Shown here in pieces: positions 8,265-17,611 of a DNA stretch of 64,000 bases. The position numbers and the translations under genes were made by a program. The stretch lies in contig JAKSDQ010000003.1 in assembly GCA_022360015.1 (NCBI GenBank), forward strand, positions 1 to 64,000, in the 5' to 3' direction. Source of the DNA: Cytophagales bacterium. Its GTDB lineage: Bacteria > Bacteroidota > Bacteroidia > Cytophagales > Cyclobacteriaceae. Within the stretch, counting starts at the first letter, position 1, and every line of letters starts with the position of its first letter. The notes beneath the pieces are model-generated. The model was given only the letters and a program-made list of their open reading frames with translations, ran no database searches and had not been told where the DNA came from.

Positions 8265-9008
8265 TTAAATCAAAGCTATCTGGCTATCTTTAATGTCCAT
8301 GTTATGATATACTTTTTGTACATCATCATTGTCCTCCAGCGCTTCTACCAATTTCATGGCACTCAATAGCTGGTCATCTTCCAATGTTTTCAGGTTATTG
8401 GGTATTCGTTGCAGTTCTGCCGTCTCCGCTTCCAGATTCAATTCCTCCACCTTTTTTTGCATATTGCCAAAATCCTCCATCGCACAGGTAACGTTTAAAT
8501 ACCCCTCGTCGATTTCTACCTCTTCGGCACCTCCGTCGATCAGAGCGAGGGTTAATTCGTCTTCATCCGACGATTCGGAAAGCGGAATACTGAATACCCC
8601 TTTTCTCTCAAAAATAAATTCGAGTGATCCATTGGTGCCCAAGCTACCGCCATATTTGGAAAAAGCGGCCCTGACATCCGAAACTGTACGATTGAGATTA
8701 TCAGTGGTACATTCGACAAAAACCGCTACACCAAAAGGACCATAACCTTCATAAGTAGTTTCCATATAATTGGCTGCTTCAGCGCCCGAACCCTTCTTTA
8801 CCGCCCGCTCGATGGTGTCTTTGGGCATATTCGCTCCCTTGGCATTTTGAATAGCCAGGCGAAGCCTGGGGTTGCCATCCGCATCGGGTCCACCCTCTTT
8901 GGCGGCTACGGTAATTTCTTTGATGATTTTAGTAAATATCTTACCCCTTTTGGCATCCTGAGCACCTTTTCGCCTTTTAATGTTGGCCCATTTACTATGT
9001 CCTGCCAT
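8265..9008 (-). CDS. yebC: YebC/PmpR-family protein
   Basis: The 247-aa protein starts MAGHSKWANIKRRKGAQDAK, the family hallmark, and carries AFSKYGGSLGTNGSLEFIFERKG in the middle domain. Length matches the family. YebC proteins have been described as transcriptional regulators and, more recently, as ribosome-associated factors that help at difficult peptide bonds. A good Bacteroidetes promoter precedes it, so it is likely transcribed on its own. Confidence 0.95.
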   Translation of the reverse strand: MAGHSKWANIKRRKGAQDAKRGKIFTKIIKEITVAAKEGGPDADGNPRLRLAIQNAKGANMPKDTIERAVKKGSGAEAANYMETTYEGYGPFGVAVFVECTTDNLNRTVSDVRAAFSKYGGSLGTNGSLEFIFERKGVFSIPLSESSDEDELTLALIDGGAEEVEIDEGYLNVTCAMEDFGNMQKKVEELNLEAETAELQRIPNNLKTLEDDQLLSAMKLVEALEDNDDVQKVYHNMDIKDSQIALI

Positions 9009-9058
9009 TTGTATTACATTAAATTGTTTCCAGTCACTATTCGTTTCTGTTTAGGAAA

Positions 9059-9088
9059 CAAAAATAATTCTTTTCAAAAAATTTCAAA
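9059..9088 (-). promoter_or_regulatory. Bacteroidetes-type promoter of yebC
   Basis: On the minus strand TTTG (9085-9088) and TATTTTTG (9059-9066) lie 18 nt apart, about 50 nt before the yebC ATG. Confidence 0.6.
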
Positions 9089-9114
9089 GCAATCAGTGTC
9101 GACCGCCTTTCAAT

Positions 9115-9972
9115 TTAATCGGCGGTTTTACTGCGAAGATATTCTTTGTAGCCAACATTACCAATCACACCTGCCATTACAATGGTCATTCCAAGATAAG
9201 TCAGGACGTTGAAATGCTCATCAAAAATGATAAAACCGAAAATGAGGGCGAAAATTAAACCTACATATTTCAGAATGGCAACTTTTGACAACTCTTCGGA
9301 CTGATAGGCCCTGGTCATAAAATATTGGGCAAATTGGGTCAGAATGCCAATAGCTATTAAAACTACCCACTCAAACCAGCCATTGGGTGGTACCCAATTA
9401 AAAACTGAATAAAGTCCGCTGACGGGCAGCGCCACCAGGGGAAAATAAAATACAATAACCAACGGATGCTCCGTAGTACTGAGCTTTCTGATAATATTGT
9501 AGGCCAGCCCGGAAAACATACCGGATAGCAGTCCCAATGTCAGGTAAAACCCCGACACCCGTGTATCGAACCCCTGTACGATTAACACTCCGGTAAAAGC
9601 AACCAGAAAAAACAACCATTGCAGGGGTTTAATTCTTTCCCTGACTATGTAAATTCCCAGGATGGCTGTAAAAACCGGGGATGTATATTGAATGGTAGCT
9701 GCGCTGGCGAGGGGTATTTTTTGAAGTGTAATAAAGTAAAGGATCAAAGCAGTGGCCCCCACCAGCCCTCTGGAGATCAGCCAGGCGTGATTATTTCCCC
9801 AAAGGTTTACCTTGCGGAGTTTTAGCATACCGGCACTAATAATCAGCGAAATAACCGATCTGAAAAAGATAATTTCAATGGCCGGAATATCAGGCACCAG
9901 CTTAACCCCCACATTCATGAGCGAAAACAGCAAAGTTGCCAATAGCATATTTTTTACACCCGCTGAAAGCAC
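9115..9972 (-). CDS. EamA/RhaT-type DMT-superfamily transporter
   Basis: The 285-aa protein has about ten hydrophobic segments in two EamA repeats, as expected for drug/metabolite exporters. Segments such as NMLLATLLFSLMNVGVKL at the start and TYLGMTIVMAGVIGNVGY at the end mark the two halves. RPLE-like IPLASAATIQYTSPVF is the conserved mid-repeat segment. The substrate cannot be inferred. The gene starts 15 bp after the nitroreductase remnant ends, on the same strand. Confidence 0.88.
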   Translation of the reverse strand: MLSAGVKNMLLATLLFSLMNVGVKLVPDIPAIEIIFFRSVISLIISAGMLKLRKVNLWGNNHAWLISRGLVGATALILYFITLQKIPLASAATIQYTSPVFTAILGIYIVRERIKPLQWLFFLVAFTGVLIVQGFDTRVSGFYLTLGLLSGMFSGLAYNIIRKLSTTEHPLVIVFYFPLVALPVSGLYSVFNWVPPNGWFEWVVLIAIGILTQFAQYFMTRAYQSEELSKVAILKYVGLIFALIFGFIIFDEHFNVLTYLGMTIVMAGVIGNVGYKEYLRSKTAD

Positions 9973-9987
9973 CTTCTTAGGTTTCCT

Positions 9988-10326
9988 TTAAAAAGCTTCA
10001 CCCCACTCACTCCCAAAACAGATTTCAGACTGGGACTTCCTGGTTCTGGCAGCAAGTTCGGAGTTTCTATATTTTTCACTTAAAGTATCCGGGTCACCCA
10101 AATAGCCCATCGCGGCGGCCACAATAGCTTCATAATCCATGGGAATACTAAAAAGTTCCTTTGCTTTTTCAGGAAAAAAACCGGCCATTTGATGAATATA
10201 CAACCCCTCTTCCGTAGCCTGAAGCGAAAGGCATGCCATTGCCTGACCAACGTCATAACAGGAGTGTCTGTCGGGTTTTTGATTATGGATCGCGTACTCC
10301 GGTTGGACGAATTTTTTTCTTGTCAT
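9988..10326 (-). pseudogene. Nitroreductase-family protein, N-terminally truncated
   Basis: The 112-aa frame matches only the C-terminal half of an FMN nitroreductase of about 200 residues. It has YDVGQAMACLSLQATEEGLYIHQMAGF, followed by a GYLGDPDTL block and the final EICFGSEWGEAF. The N-terminal FMN-binding part with its R-x-S-x-R motif is missing, and only about 100 bp separate the start from the divergent bcp gene, so there is no room for it. It is best read as a deletion remnant, although it may still be translated from its ATG. Confidence 0.75.
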
Positions 10327-10379
10327 AAAATATTTGGTTTGTGGTTAGTAAAGGACGAACAATATTAGTCAAAAATCAG

Positions 10380-10408
10380 TTTGTAATATGAGGTTATCCT
10401 TATTTTTT
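10380..10408 (+). promoter_or_regulatory. Probable promoter of bcp
   Basis: TTTG (10380-10383) and TATTTTTT (10401-10408) are 17 nt apart and match the Bacteroidetes consensus except for the last base. The ATG follows 19 nt later. Confidence 0.45.
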
Positions 10409-10427
10409 ACAAAAAACCGGAATATCA

Positions 10428-10889
10428 ATGCCATTAAAAATTGCGACCCAGGCCCCGGATTTCACCTTGCCCAGCACGGATGGAGCTAATTTCACTTTGC
10501 ATGAACATTTGGGCAGACCATGTATCCTTTATTTTTACCCCAAAGATTTTACCCCTGGCTGCACCAAAGAAGCCTGTGAATTCAGGGATCAGTTTGCTGC
10601 GTTCAGAGCTATTGACATTCCCGTGTACGGCATTAGCCGCGACTCAGTGGCCACGCACTTAAAATTCAAAGAAAAACACCAGTTGCCCTTCGATCTTTTG
10701 GCCGACCTCGATGGCCAGGTGGCCGCAAAATACAAGGCCCAGATACCCATTGTCGGATTTACCAAAAGGATCACCTATTTACTCGATGAACATCACAAAA
10801 TCGCGGCTGTATACGACAGCCTGTTTAATGCCAACCAACATGTCCATAAAATGGTCGGGAATATAAAAACCAGGTTCGGTGAAATTTAG
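10428..10889 (+). CDS. bcp: Peroxiredoxin, Bcp/PrxQ type
   Basis: The 153-aa thioredoxin-fold protein reduces hydroperoxides in the cytoplasm. It carries the peroxidatic Cys45 in DFTPGCTKEACEFRD and a second Cys50 five residues on, the classic atypical 2-Cys Bcp/PrxQ arrangement. YPKDFTPGCT and the later GISRDSVATHLKF are typical. Length fits the family. It is divergent from the nitroreductase remnant and convergent with lolD. Confidence 0.95.
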   Translation: MPLKIATQAPDFTLPSTDGANFTLHEHLGRPCILYFYPKDFTPGCTKEACEFRDQFAAFRAIDIPVYGISRDSVATHLKFKEKHQLPFDLLADLDGQVAAKYKAQIPIVGFTKRITYLLDEHHKIAAVYDSLFNANQHVHKMVGNIKTRFGEI

Positions 10890-10895
10890 CAGCAC

Positions 10896-10952
10896 TGCCG
10901 CATTTACCCCTTCCACCCAAACTGTTAATCCTACTCAAACCCACACTCACCC
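10896..10952. repeat. G/T-rich (coding strand of lolD) tail after the lolD stop
   Basis: Read on the minus strand, the lolD stop is followed by GGGTGAGTGTGGGTTTGAGT and further GGG runs. The same GAGTGTGGGT words occur after other minus-strand genes at 57402-57438 and 59530-59626. Confidence 0.5.
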
Positions 10953-11603
10953 TCAAACTAACTTCCCGTCGAGCATTTCGATTTTGCGGTCGGCGAGTTC
11001 CGCGAGTTCGCGGTTGTGGGTGACGATGACGAAAGTTTGGCCGAGTTCATCGCGAAGTTTAAAAAATAGTTTGTGGAGATCTTCCGCATTTTTGGAGTCC
11101 AGGTTGCCGCTGGGTTCATCGGCAAAAATGATGGAAGGGCTGTTCACCAGGGCCCTGGCTACTGCTGACCGCTGCTGCTCACCGCCTGAAAGCTCCGAGG
11201 GTTTATGATCCTCCCTTTGGTCGATCCCTAATAATAACATCAGCTCTTTGGCGCGGCTCCGGACTTCCTTTTCGTTCAGATTTCCGATGTAGCCGGGGAT
11301 GCAGATGTTTTCAAATGCTGTAAATTCAGGGAGTAAATTGTGAAATTGAAAGATAAAGCCGATCTTTTGATTTCTTAATTTAGATAAATCACTGTTTCTT
11401 AAATGGATTAAATCCTGATTTTCCAAAAAAAGGGAGCCTTGATCAGGACGGTCAAGCGTGCCTAAAATATGGAGCAGTGTACTTTTTCCGGCCCCGGAAG
11501 CGCCTACAATCGAGACTATCTCACCTTTTTGAATCGATATATCAATTCCTTTGAGAACCTGAAGGTCGCCATAGGACTTGGTTATATTTTTAGCCGAAAG
11601 CAT
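10953..11603 (-). CDS. lolD: LolD-like ABC transporter ATP-binding protein
   Basis: The 216-aa protein is a MacB/LolD-family ATPase with Walker A GASGAGKSTLL, signature LSGGEQQRSAVARAL, Walker B IIFADEPSGNLDS and H-loop VTHNRELA. The length and SGNLD motif match LolD, which powers release of lipoproteins from the inner membrane with LolC/E. No partner permease gene is nearby, which is usual in Bacteroidota. A MacB/FtsE-like role cannot be excluded. Confidence 0.85.
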   Translation of the reverse strand: MLSAKNITKSYGDLQVLKGIDISIQKGEIVSIVGASGAGKSTLLHILGTLDRPDQGSLFLENQDLIHLRNSDLSKLRNQKIGFIFQFHNLLPEFTAFENICIPGYIGNLNEKEVRSRAKELMLLLGIDQREDHKPSELSGGEQQRSAVARALVNSPSIIFADEPSGNLDSKNAEDLHKLFFKLRDELGQTFVIVTHNRELAELADRKIEMLDGKLV

Positions 11604-11731
11604 TAACTTTTAAATAAGCGACAAATATCTGGAAAAAACAATTTCTAAACATAACAAATGTTATAAATATATTATTGCCTGAATTCAAATTATTATCAGG
11701 GATTTATCGACATTTATTTAATTGTCAACCC

Positions 11732-11762
11732 TTGAAATATCAACCCAAATGGTCTATCTTCG
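11732..11762 (+). promoter_or_regulatory. Probable promoter of sucC
   Basis: TTG (11732-11734) and TATCTTCG (11755-11762) are 20 nt apart. The -7 box differs from TAnnTTTG at one base. The ATG of sucC follows 15 nt later. Confidence 0.55.
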
Positions 11763-11777
11763 TGCAAAATTTTAAGC

Positions 11778-12989
11778 ATGAATATACACGAATATCAAGC
11801 AAAAGAGATATTAAAAAGTTACGGAGTCACTATCCAGGAAGGGATCGTTGTTGAGAATCCTGAGAAAGCCACTGAAGCTGCCAAAACTTTAAATCATGAA
11901 ACCGGAACAAGCTGGTACGTGGTAAAGGCCCAAATTCACGCCGGTGGCCGGGGTAAAGGAAAAGTGAAGGAAACCGAATCAAATGGGGTGATTTTGGCTA
12001 AAAGCCTGGAAGAGGTTCCTAATAAAGTGAAAAACATATTGGGAGGAACTTTGGTTACCCATCAAACCGGTCCCGAGGGTAAGAAAGTCAATAAGGTACT
12101 GATAGCACAAGATGTTTATTATCCCGGGGAGTCCGAGCCCAAAGAATTCTATTTAAGCATCTTACTTGACCGGGGCAAAGGTGGCAATGTGATCATGGCA
12201 TCGACAGAAGGAGGAATGGACATTGAAGAGGTCGCAGAAAAAACGCCTGAAAAGATAATCAAGGAATGGATCGACCCATCGGTAGGTTTACAACCTTTCC
12301 AGGCCAGGAAAGTGGCATTTGCCTTGGGATTGGAAGGAAAAGCCATGAAAGAAATGGTAAAATTCATTTTTGCTCTCTATAAAGCCTATCAGGCAACAGA
12401 CTCGTCCATGTTTGAGATTAACCCTGTTTTAAAAACCTCCGATAATAAAATCCTGGCGGTCGATGCCAAAGTAAATCTGGATGAAAACGCCTTATTCAGA
12501 CATAAAGATTTAGCTGAGTTGAGGGATATTTCAGAGGAAGATCCGCTGGAAGTTGAGGCCGGGAGAAATGGTTTGAATTATGTCAAGCTAGACGGGAATG
12601 TTGGCTGTATGGTCAATGGAGCCGGATTGGCGATGGCCACTATGGATATCATTAAATTATCGGGCGGTGACCCGGCCAACTTTTTGGATGTCGGCGGGGG
12701 CGCTAACGCTGAAACGGTTGAAGCGGGCTTCAGAATTATCCTGAAGGATCCGAATGTGAAAGCGATTCTGATCAATATTTTCGGTGGAATCGTACGATGC
12801 GACAGGGTAGCCAGCGGGGTTGTAGAAGCCTATAAAAATATCGGAGAAATCAATGTTCCCATCATCGTAAGACTGCAGGGAACTAATGCTGAAGAAGGTG
12901 CCAGGATTATCGAAGAGTCCGGGCTCCAGGTTACATCTGCCATTTTATTAAGGGACGCGGCAGAAAAGGTGAAAGAGGTGCTGAGTTAG
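11778..12989 (+). CDS. sucC: Succinyl-CoA synthetase (ADP-forming) beta subunit
   Basis: The 403-aa protein begins [17 protein letters not shown] and has the ATP-grasp domain ([15 protein letters not shown]), FEINPVLKT, and the C-terminal CoA-ligase domain with [25 protein letters not shown] and [10 protein letters not shown]. It makes the beta subunit that converts succinyl-CoA to succinate with nucleotide phosphorylation in the TCA cycle. The alpha subunit gene (sucD) is not in the window, so the pair is split, as is common in Bacteroidota. A palindromic repeat of the window's family follows the stop. Confidence 0.97.
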   Translation: MNIHEYQAKEILKSYGVTIQEGIVVENPEKATEAAKTLNHETGTSWYVVKAQIHAGGRGKGKVKETESNGVILAKSLEEVPNKVKNILGGTLVTHQTGPEGKKVNKVLIAQDVYYPGESEPKEFYLSILLDRGKGGNVIMASTEGGMDIEEVAEKTPEKIIKEWIDPSVGLQPFQARKVAFALGLEGKAMKEMVKFIFALYKAYQATDSSMFEINPVLKTSDNKILAVDAKVNLDENALFRHKDLAELRDISEEDPLEVEAGRNGLNYVKLDGNVGCMVNGAGLAMATMDIIKLSGGDPANFLDVGGGANAETVEAGFRIILKDPNVKAILINIFGGIVRCDRVASGVVEAYKNIGEINVPIIVRLQGTNAEEGARIIEESGLQVTSAILLRDAAEKVKEVLS

Positions 12990-13013
12990 TTTTTTAAGAA
13001 TTAATCTGGTTAA

Positions 13014-13046
13014 AGTCATAGTATGACTTGGAGTCATACTATGACT
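13014..13046. repeat. Nested palindromic repeat, copy 1
   Basis: AGTCATAGTATGACT (13014-13028), loop TGG, AGTCATACTATGACT (13032-13046). The two 15-nt arms are exact reverse complements, and each arm is itself a perfect palindrome around its central base. It lies between the stop of sucC and the end of a minus-strand gene fragment. Confidence 0.92.
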
Positions 13047-13071
13047 GCCAGCTAGCCTAGTTAGCCATTAC

Positions 13072-13335
13072 CTATTTCCAGTATTTTTCAGCATTTTGCA
13101 TAACGCATTCCTTATCTACCCTTAGCAGAAATCCTCCATTGATTAATAATTCAGCCGCTTTATCCACTCTTTTCAGGTAGCTGTTTCGATTTTTATAAAG
13201 TGATGAAATTGCTGGGCCCGGGATCACCGGTTTCGCTCTGATGATTCGACCCTTATTGGACCGCGCCGGAACATACACAAATGATAATTTGTTGCTATTT
13301 TTGGCTAAAATGAAAAATTCAGAGGGTGATGACAA
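13072..13335 (-). pseudogene. Gene fragment resembling the C-terminus of an alpha/beta-hydrolase-domain protein
   Basis: The 87-codon frame has no internal ATG before its last dozen codons and opens only with a TTG right after an in-frame stop. The stretch YLKRVDKAAELLINGGFLL and a final AEKYWK resemble the extreme C-terminus of large secreted alpha/beta hydrolase domain proteins (PF20091-like). That comparison is from memory of the family pattern and not tested. The lack of an ATG and of the catalytic part suggests a leftover C-terminal piece. The palindromic repeat copy 1 lies just 25 bp from its 3' end. Confidence 0.4.
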
Positions 13336-13460
13336 ACTTTAACCGGTAGAGGAAATGTATATATGAGACACCGACATTTACGGCTTTATCAGCTTTGTGA
13401 AATTTTCTGCATTGGTTAAATTCAGCACCTAATATTAAAAACATTCAAAATACAATCCAT

Positions 13461-16205
13461 ATGTTTCAAACTAACCCTTACCAAAGCATATTATTCGTGG
13501 CATTACTGCTGCTACTGCTGACTAACCCCGGTCTTTGGGCACAAGAAAACAGCGACTCCGACAAATGGACGCCTAAGGATATTATCAATACGCAATACGT
13601 ACGATCTTTACATTTTTCACCCAATGGAAAAATGGTAGTCTGGACCAAAAGAAAATCCCTGAAAAAGGAGGACAAATTTGTTAACGACATTTACTTAACC
13701 CGGCTGGATCTGCAAAAAGATGGCAAATTCCGGACATTTCAGTTGACAAGGGGCAAATTCTCTGACTCCGGCCCGGTTTTTTCGAGAGATAATGAGACGA
13801 TCTATTTTTTGTCAAGTCGCGAAAAAGGTAAAAAACTCTGGGCCATGAGTATTTTTGGCGGGGAACCGGAGGAAGTTCATTCCTTTGAAAACGGCATTTC
13901 AAACCTGCAATGGCTCAATGATCACACCCTTACTTTTACCAGTAACGACGGAAAAACGCTGCATGAAAAGAAAGCGGAAAAAATTAAAGATAATACCGTG
14001 GTGGTGGAAGATTCGGTACACTGGAAGATTAGCAAAGTTTATGCCTTTAATTTAAAGAACAAAACCGTTAATCGCCTCACCGATAACAGGTTTCCGGTCT
14101 CCGCCTATGCTGTTTCAAAAGACGGCAAATACATGGTTACAGCCCACACTATGAGCCGGCATTACGCTTCAGACGGACAGCCAGCGCCGAAATATTATCT
14201 CCGCAACCTCGAAAATAAGGAACAAACGGAAATCCTAAAAGGGTTACAAACTCCGTCCCGCTTCCGGTTTACCTCAGATAACAGAGGATTTTATTTTACC
14301 GCTATCAAATCTTCCGACCCTGAATGGCAGGGGGCCGGGATTTCTGAGCTTTACTATTTTGATCTGGCAGACAAGCAGCACAGAAAGGTTAATTTGAATT
14401 GGGAAAATGGCATAGGAAGTGGGTTTTACCTGGCAGGTAACCAGTTGATCGTTTCCCTTGCCAACGGCGCTACAAATACATTGGCCTACTATCTGTTGAC
14501 AGATGGTAAATGGGAAAAGCAGGAGCTGGATTTTGGGAGTAAAACCAATCATATCAGCATCCTGAATTGCAGTGAGGACGGGAAAAAACTGGTATATGTA
14601 TACGCTACAGGATCCAGATTACCTGAATACGCTATCGCCGATATAACTACCGGGAGGCGTAAAATGCAGATCAGTAATCCCAGGGAACTGGTTACGTTAA
14701 ATCAGCATCTGAGGAAAAAACATATGACGAAATCTGAGGTTTTTCGCTGGATAGGAGCCAAAGACGAAGAAGTGAACGGGATATTGTATTACCCGGAAAA
14801 TTATGAATCCGGTAAAAAGTATCCCCTCATCCTATCCATTCACGGTGGGCCTGCCGGTGTGAGTATGGATTCATGGAGCCAGAACTGGTCTTCCTATCCC
14901 AGCATTTATGCACAAAAAGGAGCTTTTGTGCTGAAACCCAACTATCATGGCTCTTCAAACCACGGCCAGGCTTTTGTGGAGTCAATCAAACATCACTACT
15001 ACGACCTGGAAATGGTCGACATTGTCAACGGCATAGAGGCGCTTAACAAAAAGGGGATGATCGATATGGACAAACTGGGCGTAATGGGCTGGTCGAATGG
15101 GGCCATTCTAACCACCATGCTGACATTGAGATATCCCGATATGTTCAAAGCGGCGGCACCGGGTGCCGGTGATGTAAACTGGACTTCTGATTTTGGTACT
15201 TGCCGGTTTGGTGTGCAATTCGACCAAAGCTACTTTGGCGGCGCACCATGGGACGATAAAGACGGCAAAAATTATAATGAAACCTACATTACCAAATCGC
15301 CACTGTTTGATATGGAGAAAATAAAAACACCGACCATTATTTTTCATGGAAGCGAGGACCGCGCGGTGCCACGTGATCAGGGTTGGGAATATTACAGGGC
15401 TATGCAACAGGTTGGCAAGGCTCCTGTTAGATTCCTGTGGTTTCCGGGACAGCCTCACGGCCTTCAAAAAGTTACGCACCAGTTGCGCAAAATGAATGAG
15501 GAGATCGCATGGTTTGACAGGTTTCTGTTTAAAACCTTTAAACCTGACAATGAAACTTTTAACGAAGAAAGCCCATTAGCCATGGTACTGGAAATCGACA
15601 AAGCCTCAACCTCCGGTGGTTTCTATGGCGTACGGAAAAAAGGAGCATTACTTCCCGAAATGGTAACTGTGAAAAAAGACTCCATTGCTATTTCAAAATT
15701 TGAACTGACAAACTCACAGTTTAAAGCATTTAAACCGGAACATGAATTTGAGCCGGGAAAAGGCAATTATCCCATAAAAGGATTAGACAAAAAAACTATT
15801 CTTTCCTATCTGGATTGGCTAGGTGAAAAAACGGGCAGCAAATACCGGCTTCCAAACCCCTCTGAGGCAAAAAAATTACACACTTCGGCACATAAGTCCG
15901 GGGCCAAGGAAAATACGCTCAACTATTGGGCCGGCTATGAGATCACCAGGGATGAGGTGAATTTGTTTTATAAAAAAGTTGAAGAGGTAAAAAGTGAGCT
16001 TGTCAAAGCAGTAGGAAGCTTTAAAGCGACCAGAATCGGTGAAGGAAAGGTGTATGACCTGGGAGGTAATGTGGCTGAGTACTATCTGGATAGGAATGAA
16101 TTGAAAACTTATGGCTACTCGGCTTACGATTACGTGGATCCGGTTAGGAAAGAGGTACAACCGAAGGAGGAAAATATTGGTTTCCGGGTGGTGCAGGAGT
16201 TATAA
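13461..16205 (+). CDS. Secreted S9 prolyl-oligopeptidase-family peptidase with C-terminal SUMF1-like domain
   Basis: The 914-aa protein begins with a signal peptide (hydrophobic VALLLLLLTNPG, then WAQ). Residues about 35-430 form a WD40-like/beta-propeller region typical of S9 peptidases. The alpha/beta-hydrolase part follows, with triad Ser545 (GWSNG), Asp633 (HGSEDRAVP) and His666 (GQPHGL). After about residue 720 comes an unusual extension with sulfatase-modifying-factor/FGE-like landmarks: FELTNSQFKAF, KYRLPNPSEAKKL, DLGGNVAEY and the end IGFRVV. The cysteines of true formylglycine-generating enzymes are absent, so this part is probably a binding module. The protein likely cleaves peptides in the periplasm or outside the cell. 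Confidence 0.92.
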   Translation: MFQTNPYQSILFVALLLLLLTNPGLWAQENSDSDKWTPKDIINTQYVRSLHFSPNGKMVVWTKRKSLKKEDKFVNDIYLTRLDLQKDGKFRTFQLTRGKFSDSGPVFSRDNETIYFLSSREKGKKLWAMSIFGGEPEEVHSFENGISNLQWLNDHTLTFTSNDGKTLHEKKAEKIKDNTVVVEDSVHWKISKVYAFNLKNKTVNRLTDNRFPVSAYAVSKDGKYMVTAHTMSRHYASDGQPAPKYYLRNLENKEQTEILKGLQTPSRFRFTSDNRGFYFTAIKSSDPEWQGAGISELYYFDLADKQHRKVNLNWENGIGSGFYLAGNQLIVSLANGATNTLAYYLLTDGKWEKQELDFGSKTNHISILNCSEDGKKLVYVYATGSRLPEYAIADITTGRRKMQISNPRELVTLNQHLRKKHMTKSEVFRWIGAKDEEVNGILYYPENYESGKKYPLILSIHGGPAGVSMDSWSQNWSSYPSIYAQKGAFVLKPNYHGSSNHGQAFVESIKHHYYDLEMVDIVNGIEALNKKGMIDMDKLGVMGWSNGAILTTMLTLRYPDMFKAAAPGAGDVNWTSDFGTCRFGVQFDQSYFGGAPWDDKDGKNYNETYITKSPLFDMEKIKTPTIIFHGSEDRAVPRDQGWEYYRAMQQVGKAPVRFLWFPGQPHGLQKVTHQLRKMNEEIAWFDRFLFKTFKPDNETFNEESPLAMVLEIDKASTSGGFYGVRKKGALLPEMVTVKKDSIAISKFELTNSQFKAFKPEHEFEPGKGNYPIKGLDKKTILSYLDWLGEKTGSKYRLPNPSEAKKLHTSAHKSGAKENTLNYWAGYEITRDEVNLFYKKVEEVKSELVKAVGSFKATRIGEGKVYDLGGNVAEYYLDRNELKTYGYSAYDYVDPVRKEVQPKEENIGFRVVQEL

Positions 16206-16292
16206 ATACGCCTGATGACTTTGGGGTAATGAATCAAAATATATTACTTATTGGAAAGCTCCGGATGGCCAAAGTTTAAAGGTTTTATACTA

Positions 16293-17597
16293 CTACTGCT
16301 TCATTCGTTCCCGGTAATATTGCAGAAGTCCATCCCTTGAAATGGCTTCGCAATCCCGGATGGCCTGATCGAGGGTGTTACTGATCAGGGACTGAAATTT
16401 TTTTTCCGTTTCCGATGCCATGGGCTCTTTCAATGCTTGCAAAGCCTCGATAGCCTCAGGGTGTCCTGACAGTGTCAATCCCAAAACAGCTACAGAAGAA
16501 AGCTGTATATTTCTGTCAACTTTGGCCGATTGAAAGGGGCTCTCCCAATCCGGCTGTGATGCGTCCCAATTATGAGGACTCAGGCAGTCTTTAAGGAAGT
16601 CTAATGCCTCGCGGTTACCACTTTTATTGATCAGGTAACCCAGAGCCATAATGGCACTGGTTTTTGCATTATAAAGATCCCTGGACAACAGGCCTTCGTG
16701 ATCTGCTTTGATAAGATCAATGAGTGGAATCACGGCCCTTTCATCTCCAATGATGCCAAGCGTCACAATGATATTGGACCAGTAGGCCATGTTGGCAGAA
16801 TCAGAAAGCATCAATAAAAGCTCAGGAACGTGTTTTTCACCATACTTAATCGCTTCTTCGTAAGGCACACCCCTGATATATTGTTGTTTTACAAAATCAT
16901 CGATCGTCATGGTATCCTGAAGGATTTCATACCGGGGAAACCGGGCAGGTGCCAGCTCCGGAGAAGCGTTATTTCTGAAGGCATCACATTCCTGCCGGTT
17001 TACTCTCTTATGGGTGGGGCCAATAACCCCATTCATTACGGCATTGGGGTTGTTACGATGGTTGAGCCCTTTGTTATGACCATATTCATGGAGCCATAAT
17101 ATTCCTTCCTGGCTTTCATCAAACCGTACCACTACAAAAGAAACCCCGGGAACCGGCGCACAACCTATAATATTGGGGGCTATACCTCCACACCAATTGA
17201 TCTGATTAACTACTTTGATTTCTCCCGGCAATCCGTTTACCGCCACAAAGTCAGATTCGGAGTTAATAAAACCTGAACCGATGTTAAAAACCCCTACTTC
17301 ACCATTTCTGCTGAAATTAACATCGCAGGCTACATCGCCCGGTCCATCGTTAATGGTAATGATAGATTGCATATCCCTTAAAATGGCGTCCGACCGGTTG
17401 TTGTCCAGGTTGGAGGTGTTATGGCGTTCAATGCTTAAACTGTATGAAACAGGATCATTCCGGTCACCCCCATTGCCGCTGTTACCACCTCCTCCGCAGG
17501 CAATATTAAAAGTCATCGATCCCATAAGTAAGGTAAAGGAGACAAGCCAGGCCAGCAAACGTAGGTATTTCATAGATTCGGTTGTTTTGGTCATCAA
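16293..17597 (-). CDS. Lipoprotein with metzincin-like zinc-protease motif and HEAT repeats
   Basis: The 434-aa product has an N-terminal hydrophobic stretch and lipobox-like FNIAC (Cys34) followed by a Gly/Asn linker, so it is likely a lipoprotein. The middle carries H170-E-Y-G-H174-N-K-G177-L-N-H180, the extended metzincin signature HExxHxxGxxH, with a Met (AVMNGV) shortly after as a possible Met-turn. From about residue 245 the protein turns into HEAT/PBS-lyase-like helical repeats (SNIIVTLGIIGDERAVIPL, MALGYLINKSGNREALDFL, VAVLGLTLSGHPEAIEAL). It probably acts as a zinc peptidase on the cell surface, with the HEAT part as a substrate-binding scaffold. The combination is uncommon. Starts at later Met codons (residue 9) are possible. 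Confidence 0.82.
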   Translation of the reverse strand: MMTKTTESMKYLRLLAWLVSFTLLMGSMTFNIACGGGGNSGNGGDRNDPVSYSLSIERHNTSNLDNNRSDAILRDMQSIITINDGPGDVACDVNFSRNGEVGVFNIGSGFINSESDFVAVNGLPGEIKVVNQINWCGGIAPNIIGCAPVPGVSFVVVRFDESQEGILWLHEYGHNKGLNHRNNPNAVMNGVIGPTHKRVNRQECDAFRNNASPELAPARFPRYEILQDTMTIDDFVKQQYIRGVPYEEAIKYGEKHVPELLLMLSDSANMAYWSNIIVTLGIIGDERAVIPLIDLIKADHEGLLSRDLYNAKTSAIMALGYLINKSGNREALDFLKDCLSPHNWDASQPDWESPFQSAKVDRNIQLSSVAVLGLTLSGHPEAIEALQALKEPMASETEKKFQSLISNTLDQAIRDCEAISRDGLLQYYRERMKQ

Positions 17598-17611
17598 ATA
17601 AGATTATTTTG

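Noticed and set aside
13014..13046. The 15-nt palindromic units as a CRISPR array
   Set aside because: Units occur as single hairpins at scattered loci, without regular spacers or cas genes.
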